The position numbers and the translations under genes were made by a program. Under the pieces are notes generated by a model. The model was not told where the DNA came from and did not search any database. It worked only from the letters and a program-made list of their open reading frames with translations. A stretch of DNA of 64,000 nt, taken from NCBI RefSeq assembly GCF_040182365.1, contig NZ_CP144460.1:1116001-1180000 (forward strand), written 5' to 3'. Source of the DNA: Xanthomonas sp. 10-10. Its GTDB lineage: Bacteria > Pseudomonadota > Gammaproteobacteria > Xanthomonadales > Xanthomonadaceae. This document shows positions 1 through 11,575 of the stretch, in pieces (position 1 is the stretch's first letter; every line of letters begins with the position of its first letter).

Positions 1-96
1 TTCGAACTCTGGAGCGAGCAGGCACATCGCGCACTGATCCAGCAGACATTGTCTGACGGGGATCTGGGCGATGAATTGCTCGATCTCAGGTTGTGA
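1..96 (+). CDS. mraZ: MraZ, C-terminal fragment (5' end outside window)
   Basis: Reading from base 1 gives a 31-residue tail ending [10 protein letters not shown] before a TGA. This position, directly upstream of rsmH at the head of a dcw cluster, is where mraZ lies. MraZ is a SpoVT/AbrB-fold DNA-binding regulator that binds the promoter region of its own operon. The stop overlaps the GTG start of rsmH, so the two genes are probably translationally coupled. Only the C-terminus is visible, so the name rests mainly on gene order. Confidence 0.75.
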
Positions 97-1169
97 GCCG
101 GGGTGCCCGGATGCGCGGTGAAGCGCAGCCCGGTCACCCGGTGTCGCAGCCGCCGGCGGCCCATGTGCCGGTGCTGTACACGCAGGTTCTGGATGGCCTG
201 CAGGTGACCGAAGGCGGAACCTATCTCGATGGCACGTTCGGGCGTGGCGGACACGCACGCGGCGTGCTGCAACACCTCGGCCCGGGAGGTCGACTGCTGG
301 TGATGGACAAGGACCCTGAAGCGATCGCGGTGGCCGAACAGACGTTCGGTGGCGATGCGCGCGTGTCCATCCATCGCGGCAGTTTCGCCGGGCTCGGCCA
401 GGTGGTCGCCACTGCGAGCGTCGACGGCATTCTGCTGGATCTGGGCGTGTCCTCGCCGCAGCTGGACGTGGCCGGTCGCGGTTTCAGCTTCGGCAAGGAC
501 GGCCCGCTGGACATGCGCATGGACCCGGACAGCGGCCAGAGCGCGGCGCAGTGGCTGGCGCATGCCAGCGACCGCGAGATCGCCGATGTGCTGTGGACCT
601 ATGGCGAAGAGCGCCAGAGCCGCCGTATCGCACGCGCCATCGTGGCACGCCGCGCCGAGCAGCCGTTGCTGCGCACCGCGCAGCTGGCCGAGCTGATCGC
701 CTCGGTGATGCCGCGTGGCGACAGCAAGACCCATCCGGCCACGCGCAGCTTTCAGGCGATCCGCATCTACATCAATCGCGAACTGGACGATCTGGAAGCC
801 GGCCTGGACGCTGCCCTGAGCGCGCTCAAGCCGGGCGGCCGCCTGGCGGTGATCAGCTTCCATTCGCTGGAAGACCGCATCGTCAAGCAGTTCATGGCCC
901 GCTACGCCAAGGCCCCGCCGAGTAACCGCCGCCTGCCCGAAGCGCAGCCGTTCGTACCGACGCTGCAGCTGATCAGCGGCGCCATCAAGGCCGACGATGC
1001 CGAGTTGAACGTCAACCCCCGCGCCCGCAGCGCGGTGTTGCGGGTGGCTGAGAAGCTGGGAATGGGGAATGGGGAGTCGGGAATGGGCACAGGCAACAGC
1101 GCCGCTGCTTCCCGATTCCCGAATCCCGAATCCCGATTCCCGGCGTCTCCGAACGGAGACGGCGTATGA
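93..1169 (+). CDS. rsmH: 16S rRNA (cytosine(1402)-N(4))-methyltransferase RsmH
   Basis: RsmH uses S-adenosylmethionine to methylate C1402 in the 16S rRNA decoding centre. The SAM-binding loop [11 protein letters not shown] is at about residues 44-54, followed by [12 protein letters not shown] near 115-125 and [13 protein letters not shown] near 256-268, all hallmarks of the MraW family. The GTG start overlaps the mraZ stop; an ATG six codons later is an alternative. The family core ends near residue 321. The last ~37 residues ([10 protein letters not shown]...[10 protein letters not shown]) are translated from a GGGAATC-type inverted repeat and are unlikely to be functional. The stop overlaps ftsL by ATGA. 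Confidence 0.97.
1058..1142. repeat. GGGAATC-family inverted repeat inside the rsmH 3' end
   Basis: The left arm (1058-1090) is built of GGGAATGGGGAGTC-like units and the right arm (1107-1142) of the complementary CCCGATTCCCGAATC units, around a short GC-rich centre. Folded, it would form a long imperfect hairpin. Similar elements occur near 9970, 12534, 13397, 14783 and 22898. This copy lies inside the reading frame of rsmH and is translated. Confidence 0.85.
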
Positions 1170-1429
1170 GCCGCCTGCTGCTCATCGTGCTGCTTGCCTG
1201 CAGCATCGCCTCGGCGATCGGGGTGGTGTACATGCGCCACATGCATCGCAAGTTGTTCGTGCAGTTGTCCAAGCTCGAGCACACGCGCGACGAGTTGAAT
1301 ATCGAGTTCGGCCGGCTGCAGCTGGAGCAGGCCACCTGGGCCGAAAGCAATCGGGTCGATCAGGTCGCGCGTGCGCGCATCGGGATGAAGTTCCCGGAGA
1401 CCAACGACATCGTGGTGGTGCGCCCATGA
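1166..1429 (+). CDS. ftsL: Cell division protein FtsL
   Basis: This is an 87-residue bitopic protein: one N-terminal membrane helix (about residues 3-22, [19 protein letters not shown]) and a short periplasmic coiled-coil segment rich in heptad leucines. FtsL joins FtsB and FtsQ in the divisome subcomplex that activates FtsWI septal peptidoglycan synthesis. The length, position between rsmH and ftsI, and topology are standard. It starts in an ATGA overlap with rsmH and its stop overlaps a further ATG at 1426 that opens the small frame described next. Confidence 0.93.
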   Translation: MSRLLLIVLLACSIASAIGVVYMRHMHRKLFVQLSKLEHTRDELNIEFGRLQLEQATWAESNRVDQVARARIGMKFPETNDIVVVRP

Positions 1430-1569
1430 CGCAGCGGCAGGACAGCCGTTTTGCGCGGCGCAGCCGCCCGCAGGGTGGCGCACATGGAGGTGTTGCGCCC
1501 ATGACAAAACGGCAGGACAGCCGTTTTGCACGGCGTAGCCGCCCGCAGGGTGGCGCACATGGAGGTGCG
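1420..1569 (+). repeat. 75-bp tandem duplication between ftsL and ftsI
   Basis: Two direct copies, 1420-1494 and 1495-1569, each 75 bp, differ at only a few positions. Each begins GCGCCCATGAC and ends in a Shine-Dalgarno-like GGAGGTG. The unit is exactly 25 codons, so duplication keeps the frame. The second copy provides the ribosome binding site in front of the ftsI ATG at 1572; the first puts a duplicate site in front of an internal ATG at 1501. A recent duplication of the ftsI translation-initiation region is the simplest explanation. Confidence 0.9.
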
Positions 1570-1575
1570 CCATGA
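1426..1575 (+). CDS. Possible 49-residue coupled small ORF in the ftsL-ftsI junction
   Basis: The ATG at 1426 overlaps the ftsL stop as ATGA, and the TGA at 1573-1575 overlaps the ftsI ATG at 1572 as ATGA, so this frame is positioned like a coupled dcw gene. It encodes two copies of a basic unit, MT(Q/K)RQDSRFARRSRPQGG followed by AHGG, with no membrane segment and no domain I recognise. The unit is the 75-bp duplication read in frame. It could be a real basic peptide, a re-initiation bridge that carries ribosomes to ftsI, or a by-product of the duplication. Confidence 0.3.
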   Translation: MTQRQDSRFARRSRPQGGAHGGVAPMTKRQDSRFARRSRPQGGAHGGAP

Positions 1576-3440
1576 AAGCCGGCCGCAACCGCCCCCGCAG
1601 CAACTTCAACCTGCGTGGCCGCCTGACGCTGGTCGGCATCGCGCTGGGCCTGTGCTCGGTGACGCTGATCGGCCGCGCGGCATTCGTGCAGCTGGTCAAC
1701 CGCGATTTCTACCAGCGCCAGGGCGAAGCACGTTATCTGCGCGAACTGCCGATCGCCACCTCGCGCGGCATGATCACCGACCGCAATGGCGAGCCGCTGG
1801 CAGTGTCCACGCCGGTGGAGTCGATCTGGGTCAATCCGCAGGAACTGCTGCGCAACCCCGACCGCATTGCCGAGTTGGCCAAGGCGCTCGGGCAGCCGCT
1901 GGACGAGTTGAACGCCAGGCTGGCGCAAAAGGCCGGCAAGGAATTCATGTACCTGCAGCGCCGGATCAACCCGGACAAGGCACATGCGATCGTGGCGTTG
2001 AAGATCCCGGGTGTGTTCTCGCAGCGCGAGTTCCGTCGTTTCTATCCGCAAGGCGAGGCGATGGCCCATGTGCTGGGCTTCACCAATATCGACGACCGCG
2101 GCCAGGAAGGGCTGGAGCTGGCCTTCGACGAATGGCTGCGCGGCAAGCCCGGCTCCAAGAAAGTGGTGCGCGATGCGCGCGGCGCGATCGTGGAGAGCGT
2201 GGACCTGGTGCGTCCGGCGCAACCGGGCAAGGACCTGACGCTGAGCATCGACCGCCGCATCCAGTTTCTGGCCTACAAGGAACTGCGCAACGCGCTGGTT
2301 GAAAACAATGCTGCCGGCGGGTCGATGGTGGTGATGGACGTGGCCACCGGCGAAGTGCTGGCGATGGTCAACCTGCCGACCTACAACCCCAATTCGGTCA
2401 CCGGCATCAATCCGTCGGCACGACGCAATCGCGCCGTCACCGATCTGGTCGAGCCGGGCTCGACGATGAAGCCGCTGACCGTGGCCACCGCGCTGACCGC
2501 CGGTGTGGTGACCAAGGACACCGTCATCGATACCAACCCCGGCTATATGTCGGTGGGGCGCTTCACCATCCGCGATGTGCCGCGCAACAACGGCGTCCTC
2601 AACGTCACCGGCGTGATCACGCGCAGCTCCAACATCGGTGCGGCCAAGATCGCGGCCAAGGTGCCGGACCAGACCTTCTATCAGTCGATCCGCAACTTCG
2701 GCTACGGCGCTGCGCCGCACAGCGGGTTTCCCGGCGAATCGGCCGGCGTGGTGCTGCAGCCGGCGCGCTGGAGCGGCCCGTCCAAGACCACCATGTCCTA
2801 CGGCTACGGCCTGTCGGTGACGCCGCTGCAGATCGCGCAGGCCTACGCCACGCTGGGCAACGGCGGCAAGCTGACCCCGCCGACCTTCGTGCGCGGCCAG
2901 CACAACGAGACCCGTCAGGTGGTCACCCCCGAGGTGGCGCGCCAGGTCATCGACATGATGGAAACCGTGGTCACCCAGGGCGGCGCCAAGGGCGCGGCGA
3001 TCCTGGGCTATCACGTGGCCGGCAAGACCGGTACCGCGCGCAAGAACGGCGCCAACGGCTACGAGCGCGGGCATTACAACGCGCTGTTCGCCGGTCTGGT
3101 GCCGGCCACGCGGCCGCGCTTTGCCACCGTCATCGTCATCAACGATCCGCAGGGCAAGGTGTATTACGGCGGCCTGGTGTCGGCGCCGGTGTTCCACAAG
3201 GTGATGGAAGGCGCGCTGCGGTTGATGGACGTGCCGCCGGACGATATCCAGTCGTGGCTGGCCGCGCAGGCCGCCGGCAAGACCGGTCAACCGATCGTCA
3301 AGCCGCAGCCGGCCGATCTGGATCCGGCGTTGGTGCCGGATCCGGTGGACGAAGTGTCGGCCGGCATTCCGACCGCGATCGCGCCGCCGCCTGCGCCTGC
3401 GCCTGCGCAGCCTGCCCCGTTGCAGGAGAGCCGTCAGTGA
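1572..3440 (+). CDS. ftsI: Peptidoglycan D,D-transpeptidase FtsI (PBP3)
   Basis: This is the septum-specific class B penicillin-binding protein that cross-links peptidoglycan at the division site as partner of FtsW. There is a short basic cytoplasmic tail, a membrane anchor near residues 18-40, a PBP dimerisation region, then the transpeptidase domain. The active-site motifs are S297-T-M-K300 (in EPGSTMKPL), SSN at 352-354 and KTG at 485-487. The length of 622 residues is slightly above the usual, because of a Pro/Ala-rich tail near 600-616. The start follows GGAGGTG by a few bases; the stop overlaps murE as GTGA. Confidence 0.97.
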   Translation: MKAGRNRPRSNFNLRGRLTLVGIALGLCSVTLIGRAAFVQLVNRDFYQRQGEARYLRELPIATSRGMITDRNGEPLAVSTPVESIWVNPQELLRNPDRIAELAKALGQPLDELNARLAQKAGKEFMYLQRRINPDKAHAIVALKIPGVFSQREFRRFYPQGEAMAHVLGFTNIDDRGQEGLELAFDEWLRGKPGSKKVVRDARGAIVESVDLVRPAQPGKDLTLSIDRRIQFLAYKELRNALVENNAAGGSMVVMDVATGEVLAMVNLPTYNPNSVTGINPSARRNRAVTDLVEPGSTMKPLTVATALTAGVVTKDTVIDTNPGYMSVGRFTIRDVPRNNGVLNVTGVITRSSNIGAAKIAAKVPDQTFYQSIRNFGYGAAPHSGFPGESAGVVLQPARWSGPSKTTMSYGYGLSVTPLQIAQAYATLGNGGKLTPPTFVRGQHNETRQVVTPEVARQVIDMMETVVTQGGAKGAAILGYHVAGKTGTARKNGANGYERGHYNALFAGLVPATRPRFATVIVINDPQGKVYYGGLVSAPVFHKVMEGALRLMDVPPDDIQSWLAAQAAGKTGQPIVKPQPADLDPALVPDPVDEVSAGIPTAIAPPPAPAPAQPAPLQESRQ

Positions 3441-4924
3441 GCCGCAGCATGCCGCTGTCGCAGCTGTTGCCGGAACTGACGCTTGCGCGCGATGTGCAGG
3501 TGTCCGGCCTGGTGATGGACAGCCGTGCGGTGCGCCCGGGCGATGCATTCGTGGCGATCGCCGGCTTCGGCGCGCACGGGCTTGGCTTTGTCGAGCAGGC
3601 GCGCGCCAATGGCGCGGTGGCGGTGCTGTTCGAGCCGCCCGCACCGGACGCGTTGCCGGCACCGGCCGACGCCATCGCCGTGCCCGGCCTGCGTGCGCGG
3701 CTCGGCAGCATGGCCGACCAGTTCCATGGTCATCCGTCGCGCACGTTGCGGATGGTGGGCGTTACCGGTACCAACGGCAAGACCTCTACCGTGCAGCTGC
3801 TGGCGCAGGCGCTGACCCTGCTCGGTACGCCCACCGGCACGCTCGGCACGCTGGGCGTGGGTCTGTACGGCGCGACCGTACCGACCGGGTTCACCACGCC
3901 GCTGGTGCTGCCCACGCATGCATTGCTGGCGCAATTGCGCGACGAAGGCGCGCAGGCCGCAGCGATGGAAGTGAGCTCGCACGCACTCGATCAGGGCCGC
4001 GTGGATGCGGTGCATTTCGACGTGGCGGTGTTCACCAATCTCACCCGCGATCATCTCGATTACCACGGCGACATGGCGCAGTACGGCGCGGCCAAGGCCA
4101 GGCTGTTCACGCGTGCCGGGTTGCAGGCTGCGGTGGTGAATCTGGACGATGCGTTCGGCCGCACGCTGTTGGCCTCGCTCGATCCTGCGCTGCGCGAGAT
4201 CGGTCTGAGTTCGCGCGGGCAGGGTGGCGCCACGGTGCGCGCCGATGCACTGCAGCTGGATCACAACGGCATCAGCTTCGCGCTGCGGATCGATGCCAGC
4301 GTGCACGCCGTGCATTCGCCCTTGCTGGGCCGCTTCAACGTGGACAACCTGCTGGCGGTGGCCGGTGCCTTGCACGCGCTGGGCTATGCGCCGGTGCAGA
4401 TCGCCCAGGTGCTGGGGCAGCTGCAGCCCATCCACGGCCGCATGAATCGTCTCGGCGGCGCGCATGGCGCACCGCTGGTGGTGGTCGACTACGCACACAC
4501 GCCCGACGCGCTGGAACAGGCGCTGACCAGCCTGCGCTCGCACGCGCAGGACCGGCTGATCTGCGTGTTCGGTTGCGGTGGCGAACGCGACACCGGCAAG
4601 CGCCCGCAGATGGCCGCCATCGCCGAACTCAATGCCGATGTGGCGATCGTCACCGACGACAACCCGCGCGGCGAAGATGGTGATGTCATCGTTGCCGATA
4701 TCGTGCGCGGCTTTGCGCGCCCGGATGCTGCCATCGTGCAGCGCGACCGCGCCGCGGCGATCCATCAGGCCATCGCCATGGCCAGCGCGTCGGATATCGT
4801 GCTGATCGCCGGCAAGGGCCACGAGGCGTACCAGGAAGTGGCCGGCGTGCAGCACGCCTTCGACGATGCAGCAGTAGCGGCGCAGGCCCTGCTGCCGCGC
4901 ACCGTGCTGGGAGTGCGCGCATGA
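3437..4924 (+). CDS. murE: UDP-MurNAc-L-Ala-D-Glu:meso-DAP ligase MurE
   Basis: MurE adds meso-diaminopimelate to the UDP-MurNAc dipeptide in the cytoplasm. The ATP-binding loop GTNGKTS lies at about residues 111-117. DNPR at about 408-411 is the motif typical of meso-DAP (not lysine) specific enzymes. The frame is open further upstream inside ftsI; I place the start at the GTG of 3437, which overlaps the ftsI stop, with an ATG four codons later (3449) as the alternative. The length (495) fits the family. The stop overlaps murF by ATGA. Confidence 0.96.
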   Translation: MSRSMPLSQLLPELTLARDVQVSGLVMDSRAVRPGDAFVAIAGFGAHGLGFVEQARANGAVAVLFEPPAPDALPAPADAIAVPGLRARLGSMADQFHGHPSRTLRMVGVTGTNGKTSTVQLLAQALTLLGTPTGTLGTLGVGLYGATVPTGFTTPLVLPTHALLAQLRDEGAQAAAMEVSSHALDQGRVDAVHFDVAVFTNLTRDHLDYHGDMAQYGAAKARLFTRAGLQAAVVNLDDAFGRTLLASLDPALREIGLSSRGQGGATVRADALQLDHNGISFALRIDASVHAVHSPLLGRFNVDNLLAVAGALHALGYAPVQIAQVLGQLQPIHGRMNRLGGAHGAPLVVVDYAHTPDALEQALTSLRSHAQDRLICVFGCGGERDTGKRPQMAAIAELNADVAIVTDDNPRGEDGDVIVADIVRGFARPDAAIVQRDRAAAIHQAIAMASASDIVLIAGKGHEAYQEVAGVQHAFDDAAVAAQALLPRTVLGVRA

Positions 4925-6403
4925 AGCTCACCCCGTTGTCGTTGATTGCGCATTGGGCCGGCGGCGAGCTGCACGGCGACGATGCCATGATCGATGCGGT
5001 CGGCAACGATACGCGCACGTTGTCCCACGGCAGCCTGTATGTGGCGCTGCGCGGCGAGCGTTTCGATGGGCACGACTTCGCTGCCGATGCGCTCGCACAA
5101 GGCGCCAGCGGTTTGCTGGTGGACCGCCTGTTGCCGACGTTGGGCGTGCCGCAGGTGCTGGTGCACAACACCGAGCTGGCGCTGGCGCGCATTGCCGCCG
5201 GCATGCAGCGCGATCGCGCCACCCGCGTGATCGCCTTGACCGGTTCCAACGGCAAGACCAGCGTCAAGGCGCTGCTGCTGGCCATCCTGACCGAAGCAGG
5301 GCGGGTCGACGGCACGACCGTCTACGCCACCCCGGGCAACCGCAACAACGAAATCGGCTTGCCGCTGGCGGTGATCGCAGCGCCCGACGACGCGGATGTC
5401 GCGATCTATGAAATGGGTGCCGGCAAGCCGGGCGACATCGCCTACCTCACCGACATCGCGCGGCCGCATGTTGCGCTGGTCAACAACATCGCGCCGGCGC
5501 ATCTGGAGCGTCTGGGCAGCCTGCTCGGCGTCGCGCAGACCAAGGGCGCGATCTACACCGCGCTGCCGTCCTATGGCGTGGCGGTGATCAATGCCGACGA
5601 TGCGTTCGGCGCCTGGTTCGAGCAGCAACTGCATGCGCAGCCGGTGCCGGGCCGTCGCGTGTTGCGCTACGGCTTGCAGGCCAGCGCCGACATCCGTGCC
5701 CGTCAGCTGCGACTGCAGGCCGATGGCGCACAGTTCACGTTGGTGACACCGCAGGGCGAGGCGCAGGTTGTGCTGCCATTGCCGGGTCGCCACAACGTCC
5801 TCAATGCACTGGCTGCCACCGGATTGGCACTGGGCGCCGGGATCGCACTGCAGATCATTGCCGCTGGCCTGGCCAAGGCGCGCGCGATAGCCGGCCGGCA
5901 GATCGCCCATCGCCTGCCCGATGGCGCGGTGCTGATCGACGACAGCTACAACGCCAACCCCGGCTCGCTGGATGCGGCCATCGATGCATTGGCCGCCGCG
6001 CCGGGTGATGGCTGGCTGGTGCTCGGCGACATGCGCGAACTCGGCCCGGAAGGCGCGGCCCTGCATGCCGCTGCCGGCCGTCGCGCACGCGCGGCCAAGC
6101 TGCAGCGCCTGTATGCGCTGGGCGAACTCAGTGCCGCCGCCGCGCAGGCATTCGGCGAGGGCGGCCGCGTGTTCGCCACCCATGCCGCGTTGATCGCGGC
6201 CTTGCAGGCGGATCTGGCGCAGCTCGCCGTTTCGCAGACTCCAACGCAGGAATCTTCTTCGATGTACGAACACACCGGTGCGGCGGCGCAGACTGCCGCC
6301 ACCACGGCGCACACCCCGCCCACGCTGCTGGTAAAAGGCTCCCGCGGCAGCGCCATGGACCGCATCGTCACCGCGCTGCTCGCACCGGCGGAGGGCGCAT
6401 CCC

Positions 6404-6414
<11 letters not shown>
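4921..6414 (+). CDS. murF: UDP-MurNAc-tripeptide:D-Ala-D-Ala ligase MurF
   Basis: MurF joins D-Ala-D-Ala to the UDP-MurNAc tripeptide, the last cytoplasmic ligation of the precursor. The P-loop GSNGKTS is at residues 108-114; the central Mur ligase domain continues with [10 protein letters not shown] and the C-terminal domain with [12 protein letters not shown]. The length of 497 is slightly long because of a low-complexity insertion before the final [13 protein letters not shown]. It overlaps murE by 4 bases and mraY by 11, so it is part of the tightly packed operon. Confidence 0.97.
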
Positions 6415-7488
<1,074 letters not shown>

Positions 7489-7489
<1 letters not shown>

Positions 7490-8868
7490 TGAACGACATG
7501 TCCCGCCAGGCCACACGACTGGACGCCATCGGCGGCCGTTACGACCCGTGGCTGCTCGGCGCGGCGGTCACGCTCGCCTCGTTGGGCGTGGTGATGGTGG
7601 CGTCCAGTTCGATCGAGCTGGAAGCCAGCCCTTTTTATTACCTGACCCGCCACCTGCTGTTCCTGGGTGTCGGCATCGGGCTGGCGTTCTGGGCGATGCG
7701 CACCGAGCTCAAGACCATCGAGCAGCACAACCAGATGCTGCTGCTGGCCTGCTTCCTGCTGCTCATCGTGGTGTTCGTGCCTGGCCTGGGCAGCACCGTC
7801 AATGGCGCCAGGCGCTGGATCAACCTGGGCGTGTCGCGGTTCCAGGTCGTCGAAGCGGTCAAGGTGCTCTACATCATCTGGCTGGCCAGTTACCTGGTGC
7901 GCTTTCGCGACGAGGTCAATGCGACCTGGCAGGCGATGCTCAAGCCGGTGTTCGTGGTCGGCTTTCTGGTGGCGCTGCTGTTGCTGCAGCCGGACTTCGG
8001 CTCGTCGATGCTGCTGTTGAGTGTCACTGCCTGCATGCTGGTGCTCGGTGGCGCCCCGATCGGACGCATCATCCTGCCGATCCTGCTGCTGCTGCCGGCG
8101 CTGGTGGCGCTGGTGATCTTCGAGCCGTATCGCATGCGGCGCGTGACCTCCTTCATGGACCCGTGGGTCGATCAGCTTGGCTCGGGGTACCAGCTGTCCA
8201 ATGCGCTCATGGCCATCGGCCGTGGCGAGTGGATCGGGGTGGGCCTGGGTGCGTCGGTGCAGAAGCTCAACTACCTGCCGGAAGCGCATACCGACTTCAT
8301 TTTCTCGGTGATCGCCGAAGAGCTGGGCTTCATCGGCGTCTGCGGTGTCGTGTGCCTTTACGCGCTGCTGGTCGGCCGTGCGTTCTGGGTGGGCATGCGC
8401 TGCGTGGAAATGAAGCGTCACTTCTCCGGCTACGTGGCCTTCGGTATCGGGCTGTGGGTGGCGATGCAGAGCTTCGTGTCGATCGGCGTGAACCTGGGGA
8501 TTCTGCCGACCAAGGGCCTGACCCTGCCGCTGATTTCCTCCGGCGGTTCGTCGGTGCTGATGACCTGCATGGCCATGGGCCTGCTGCTGCGCGTGTCCTA
8601 CGAGATGGATCGCGCCGAGCGCCTGCGCAGCAAGTTGTCGCCGCAGGGTGCGGGCACCGCAGCGTCGGAGCCGGCCGAGCCGGTGGTCGAATCCGTACCG
8701 CCGGCGTATGCGGCGGGGCGCAAGCCGCAGCGCGAGACCGCTGCAGCACCGGCACCGGTGGCAGCGACGCCAGCTGCGCCGCCTTCGGTGGCGCCAGCAT
8801 CGGCCATCCTGCGCGGCACCAGCAGGATGCAGCCGCGTGTGGAACCGACCTTCGGGAGAATCGCATGA
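7489..8868 (+). CDS. ftsW: Peptidoglycan glycosyltransferase FtsW (SEDS family)
   Basis: FtsW polymerises lipid II at the septum together with FtsI. The 459-residue protein has about ten membrane helices, with SEDS landmarks [20 protein letters not shown] and the late PLISSGGSS loop. The frame is open upstream within mraY; ATG 7489, which overlaps the mraY stop as TGATG, gives a normal N-terminus ([16 protein letters not shown]). A low-complexity Ala/Pro cytoplasmic tail of about 75 residues follows the last helix. The stop overlaps murG by ATGA. Confidence 0.96.
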
Positions 8869-10145
8869 GCGTGCAGGCGGCTCCCTCGCAAACCTCGGCC
8901 ACGCCATCTGCGGGCAGCCGCCCCGTGATGATCCTGGCTGGCGGCACCGGTGGGCATATTTTCCCGGGCCTGGCCGTGGCCAAGGTGCTGCGCGCGCGCG
9001 GCGTGCCGGTGACCTGGCTGGGCGCCGACGGTGCGATGGAAACGCGGCTGGTGCCGCAGCACGATCTCCAGATCGACACGCTGGCCATCAGCGGTCTGCG
9101 TGGCAAGGGTGTCATCAAGTTGCTTGGTGCACCGGTGCGGGTGATGCGCGCCGTGCGCGCTGCCGGCTTCGTATTGCGCAAGCGGCAGCCGCGCGCGGTG
9201 ATCAGCTTTGGCGGCTTTGCGGCAGGCCCCGGCGGCCTGGCTGCACGCCTGCTCGGCGTGCCGTTGCTCGTCCACGAACAAAATCGCGCGCCCGGCATGA
9301 CCAACAAGGTGCTGTCGCGTTTTGCTCGGCGTGTGCTGACCGGTTTTCCAGGCAGCTTCGCTGGCGAGGAAGCGGTGGGTAACCCGGTGCGCGCGGAAAT
9401 CGCCGCGCTTCCTGCACCGGCCGCACGCCTGGTCGGGCGTGGTGGGCCGGTGCGCGTCCTGGTGCTTGGCGGCAGCCAGGGCGCACGCGTCTTGAATCAG
9501 GCAGTGCCCGCGGCACTGGCGGCGCTCGGGCATCCGGATGTCGAGCTGCGCCATCAGTGCGGCGAGAAGCTGCGCGGCGAAGCCGAGGCTTCCTATGCGC
9601 AGGCCGGGGTGAATGCCAGCGTCGAACCGTTCATTGCCGACATGGCCGCCGCCTACGCCTGGGCCGACCTGGTGGTGTGCCGCGCCGGTGCCTCGACGCT
9701 GGCGGAGCTGTGCGCCGCCGGTATCGGCAGCGTGCTGGTGCCCTTCGCCGCCGCCGTCGACGATCACCAGACCCGCAATGCCGAATACCTGGTTGGCGCC
9801 GACGCCGCCGTGCTGCTCAAGCAGGACGACACGTTGGCCGTGCGCCTGCAGCAGGTCTTGCAGACCTTGCTTGCCGACCCGGCACGCCGCCTGTCGATGG
9901 CGCAAGCCGCCCACACCCTGGCCAAGCCGGATGCTGCCGAGCGTATCGCCGACATCATTCTTCAAGAGGCCGGGAGTGGTGAATCGGGAATGGGGAATGG
10001 GCAGAGCTCGAAACAACTGCAGGAACACACAGTGATGCAAGAAAACAAGCGTACCGATCAGGCGCTCAACGCCGTCGGTGCCTGGCTTTACACGATTCCC
10101 GACTCCCGATTCCCGATTCGCACCTCCGCCGGAGGTGCCGCGTGA
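8865..10145 (+). CDS. murG: UDP-GlcNAc:lipid I N-acetylglucosaminyltransferase MurG
   Basis: MurG converts lipid I to lipid II on the inner face of the cytoplasmic membrane. The glycine-rich loop GGTGGH is at residues 26-31, followed by [11 protein letters not shown] and the donor-binding [11 protein letters not shown] segment. The family core ends about residue 370 (ADIILQEAG). The remaining 56 residues come from a GGGAATC-type repeat and its interior (SGESGMGNG...[10 protein letters not shown]) and have no counterpart in typical ~355-residue MurG. The start is the ATG in the ftsW overlap; the stop overlaps murC GTG. Confidence 0.96.
   Translation: MSVQAAPSQTSATPSAGSRPVMILAGGTGGHIFPGLAVAKVLRARGVPVTWLGADGAMETRLVPQHDLQIDTLAISGLRGKGVIKLLGAPVRVMRAVRAAGFVLRKRQPRAVISFGGFAAGPGGLAARLLGVPLLVHEQNRAPGMTNKVLSRFARRVLTGFPGSFAGEEAVGNPVRAEIAALPAPAARLVGRGGPVRVLVLGGSQGARVLNQAVPAALAALGHPDVELRHQCGEKLRGEAEASYAQAGVNASVEPFIADMAAAYAWADLVVCRAGASTLAELCAAGIGSVLVPFAAAVDDHQTRNAEYLVGADAAVLLKQDDTLAVRLQQVLQTLLADPARRLSMAQAAHTLAKPDAAERIADIILQEAGSGESGMGNGQSSKQLQEHTVMQENKRTDQALNAVGAWLYTIPDSRFPIRTSAGGAA
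9970..10120. repeat. GGGAATC-family inverted repeat in the murG 3' end
   Basis: The left arm (about 9972-10002) reads GAATCGGGAATGGGGAATGG; the right arm (about 10091-10120) carries ATTCCCGACTCCCGATTCCC. About 90 bp of unrelated sequence separates them. The element is read through in the murG frame and forms its C-terminal extension. Confidence 0.85.
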
Positions 10146-11575
10146 TCCGCCGTCTGCAGGACAGCGGCGATCTGGTGCGCGCGTTTCCGCGCGTGCATTT
10201 CGTCGGCATCGGCGGCACCGGCATGAGCGGCATTGCCGAGGTCATGCTGACGCTGGGCTATGAGGTCTCCGGTTCGGACAACGCCGACAATGCGGCCACG
10301 CGCCGCCTGGCCAAGCTCGGTGCGCGCGTGATGCGCGGGCATTCGGCGGCCAATGTGCTCGGCACCGATTGCGTGGTGGTGTCCAGCGCGATCCGCGAAG
10401 ACAACCCCGAGCTGATGGAAGCGCGCAGCCAGCGCATTCCGATCATGCCGCGTGCGGCGATGCTGGCCGAGCTGATGCGCTTCCGTCGCGGCATCGCGGT
10501 GGCCGGCACGCACGGCAAGACCACCACCACCAGCCTGGCTGCGGCCGTGTTGAGCGAAGGTGGGCTGGACCCGACCTTCGTTATCGGCGGGCAGTTGCTG
10601 GCCGCCGGCGCCAACGCCAAGCTCGGCGGCGGCCAGTGGCTGGTGGCCGAGGCCGACGAGAGCGACGGCAGCTTCCTGCGCCTGAATCCGCTGATGGCGG
10701 TGATCACCAACATCGATTCGGATCACCTGGAAAACTACGGCAACGACTTCGCCCGCGTGCAGGCCGCCTTTGCCGAATTTCTGCAGCGCCTGCCGTTCTA
10801 CGGGCTGGCCCTGCTGTGCATCGACGACCCGGAAGTGGCTGCACTGGCCGGCAAGACGCCGCGCCACGTGATGAGCTACGGCATGAGCGAAAACGCCGAC
10901 GTGCGCGCCGAAGACGTGGTGCAGGACGGCCCGCGGATGCGCTTTACGCTGCGCCTGCCCGAAGGCACTACCACCCCGGTGACGTTGGCCTTGCCGGGCC
11001 GGCACAACGTGCTCAACGCACTGGCTGCCGCCGCGATCGGCTGGCAGCTCGGCGTGGAGCCGCAGACCATTGCGCGCGCGCTGGAAAACTTCGCCGGCAT
11101 CGGTCGCCGTTTCAACGACCTGGGCGAAGTCACCACCAGCAACGGCGCGCGTGTGCGCGTGGTCGACGACTACGGCCACCATCCGCGCGAGCTGGAAGCG
11201 GTGTTCGCTGCCGCCCGCGGCGGCTGGCCGGACAAGCGTCTGGTGGTGGCCTTCCAGCCGCACCGTTACAGCCGTACCCGCGATCAGTTCGATGCCTTCG
11301 CCGCCGTGCTGAGCACTGTCGATGCATTGGTGTTGAGTGAGGTCTACCCGGCCGGCGAAGCGCCGATTCCCGGCGCCGATTCGCGCGCACTGGCGCGTGC
11401 CATCCGTGCGCGCGGCCGCAGCGAGCCGGTGGTGGTCGGCCAGATCGCCGGCCTGGCCGAAGTGCTGCCGGACGTGCTGCAGGACGGCGACCTGTTGTTG
11501 ATGATGGGCGCCGGCGATATCGGGTACGTCGCCCAGCACATCATCAATCACGGTTTTGTCGGAGAGCAGGCATGA
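10142..11575 (+). CDS. murC: UDP-N-acetylmuramate--L-alanine ligase MurC
   Basis: MurC attaches the first peptide residue, L-alanine, to UDP-MurNAc. The N-terminal nucleotide-binding motif [12 protein letters not shown] is near residues 23-34, the ATP loop GTHGKTT at 122-128, and the C-terminal [11 protein letters not shown] and FQPHRYSRT motifs are intact. The GTG start overlaps the murG stop and the TGA overlaps the ddlB ATG, so coupling is expected on both sides. At 477 residues it matches the family. Confidence 0.97.
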   Translation: MIRRLQDSGDLVRAFPRVHFVGIGGTGMSGIAEVMLTLGYEVSGSDNADNAATRRLAKLGARVMRGHSAANVLGTDCVVVSSAIREDNPELMEARSQRIPIMPRAAMLAELMRFRRGIAVAGTHGKTTTTSLAAAVLSEGGLDPTFVIGGQLLAAGANAKLGGGQWLVAEADESDGSFLRLNPLMAVITNIDSDHLENYGNDFARVQAAFAEFLQRLPFYGLALLCIDDPEVAALAGKTPRHVMSYGMSENADVRAEDVVQDGPRMRFTLRLPEGTTTPVTLALPGRHNVLNALAAAAIGWQLGVEPQTIARALENFAGIGRRFNDLGEVTTSNGARVRVVDDYGHHPRELEAVFAAARGGWPDKRLVVAFQPHRYSRTRDQFDAFAAVLSTVDALVLSEVYPAGEAPIPGADSRALARAIRARGRSEPVVVGQIAGLAEVLPDVLQDGDLLLMMGAGDIGYVAQHIINHGFVGEQA

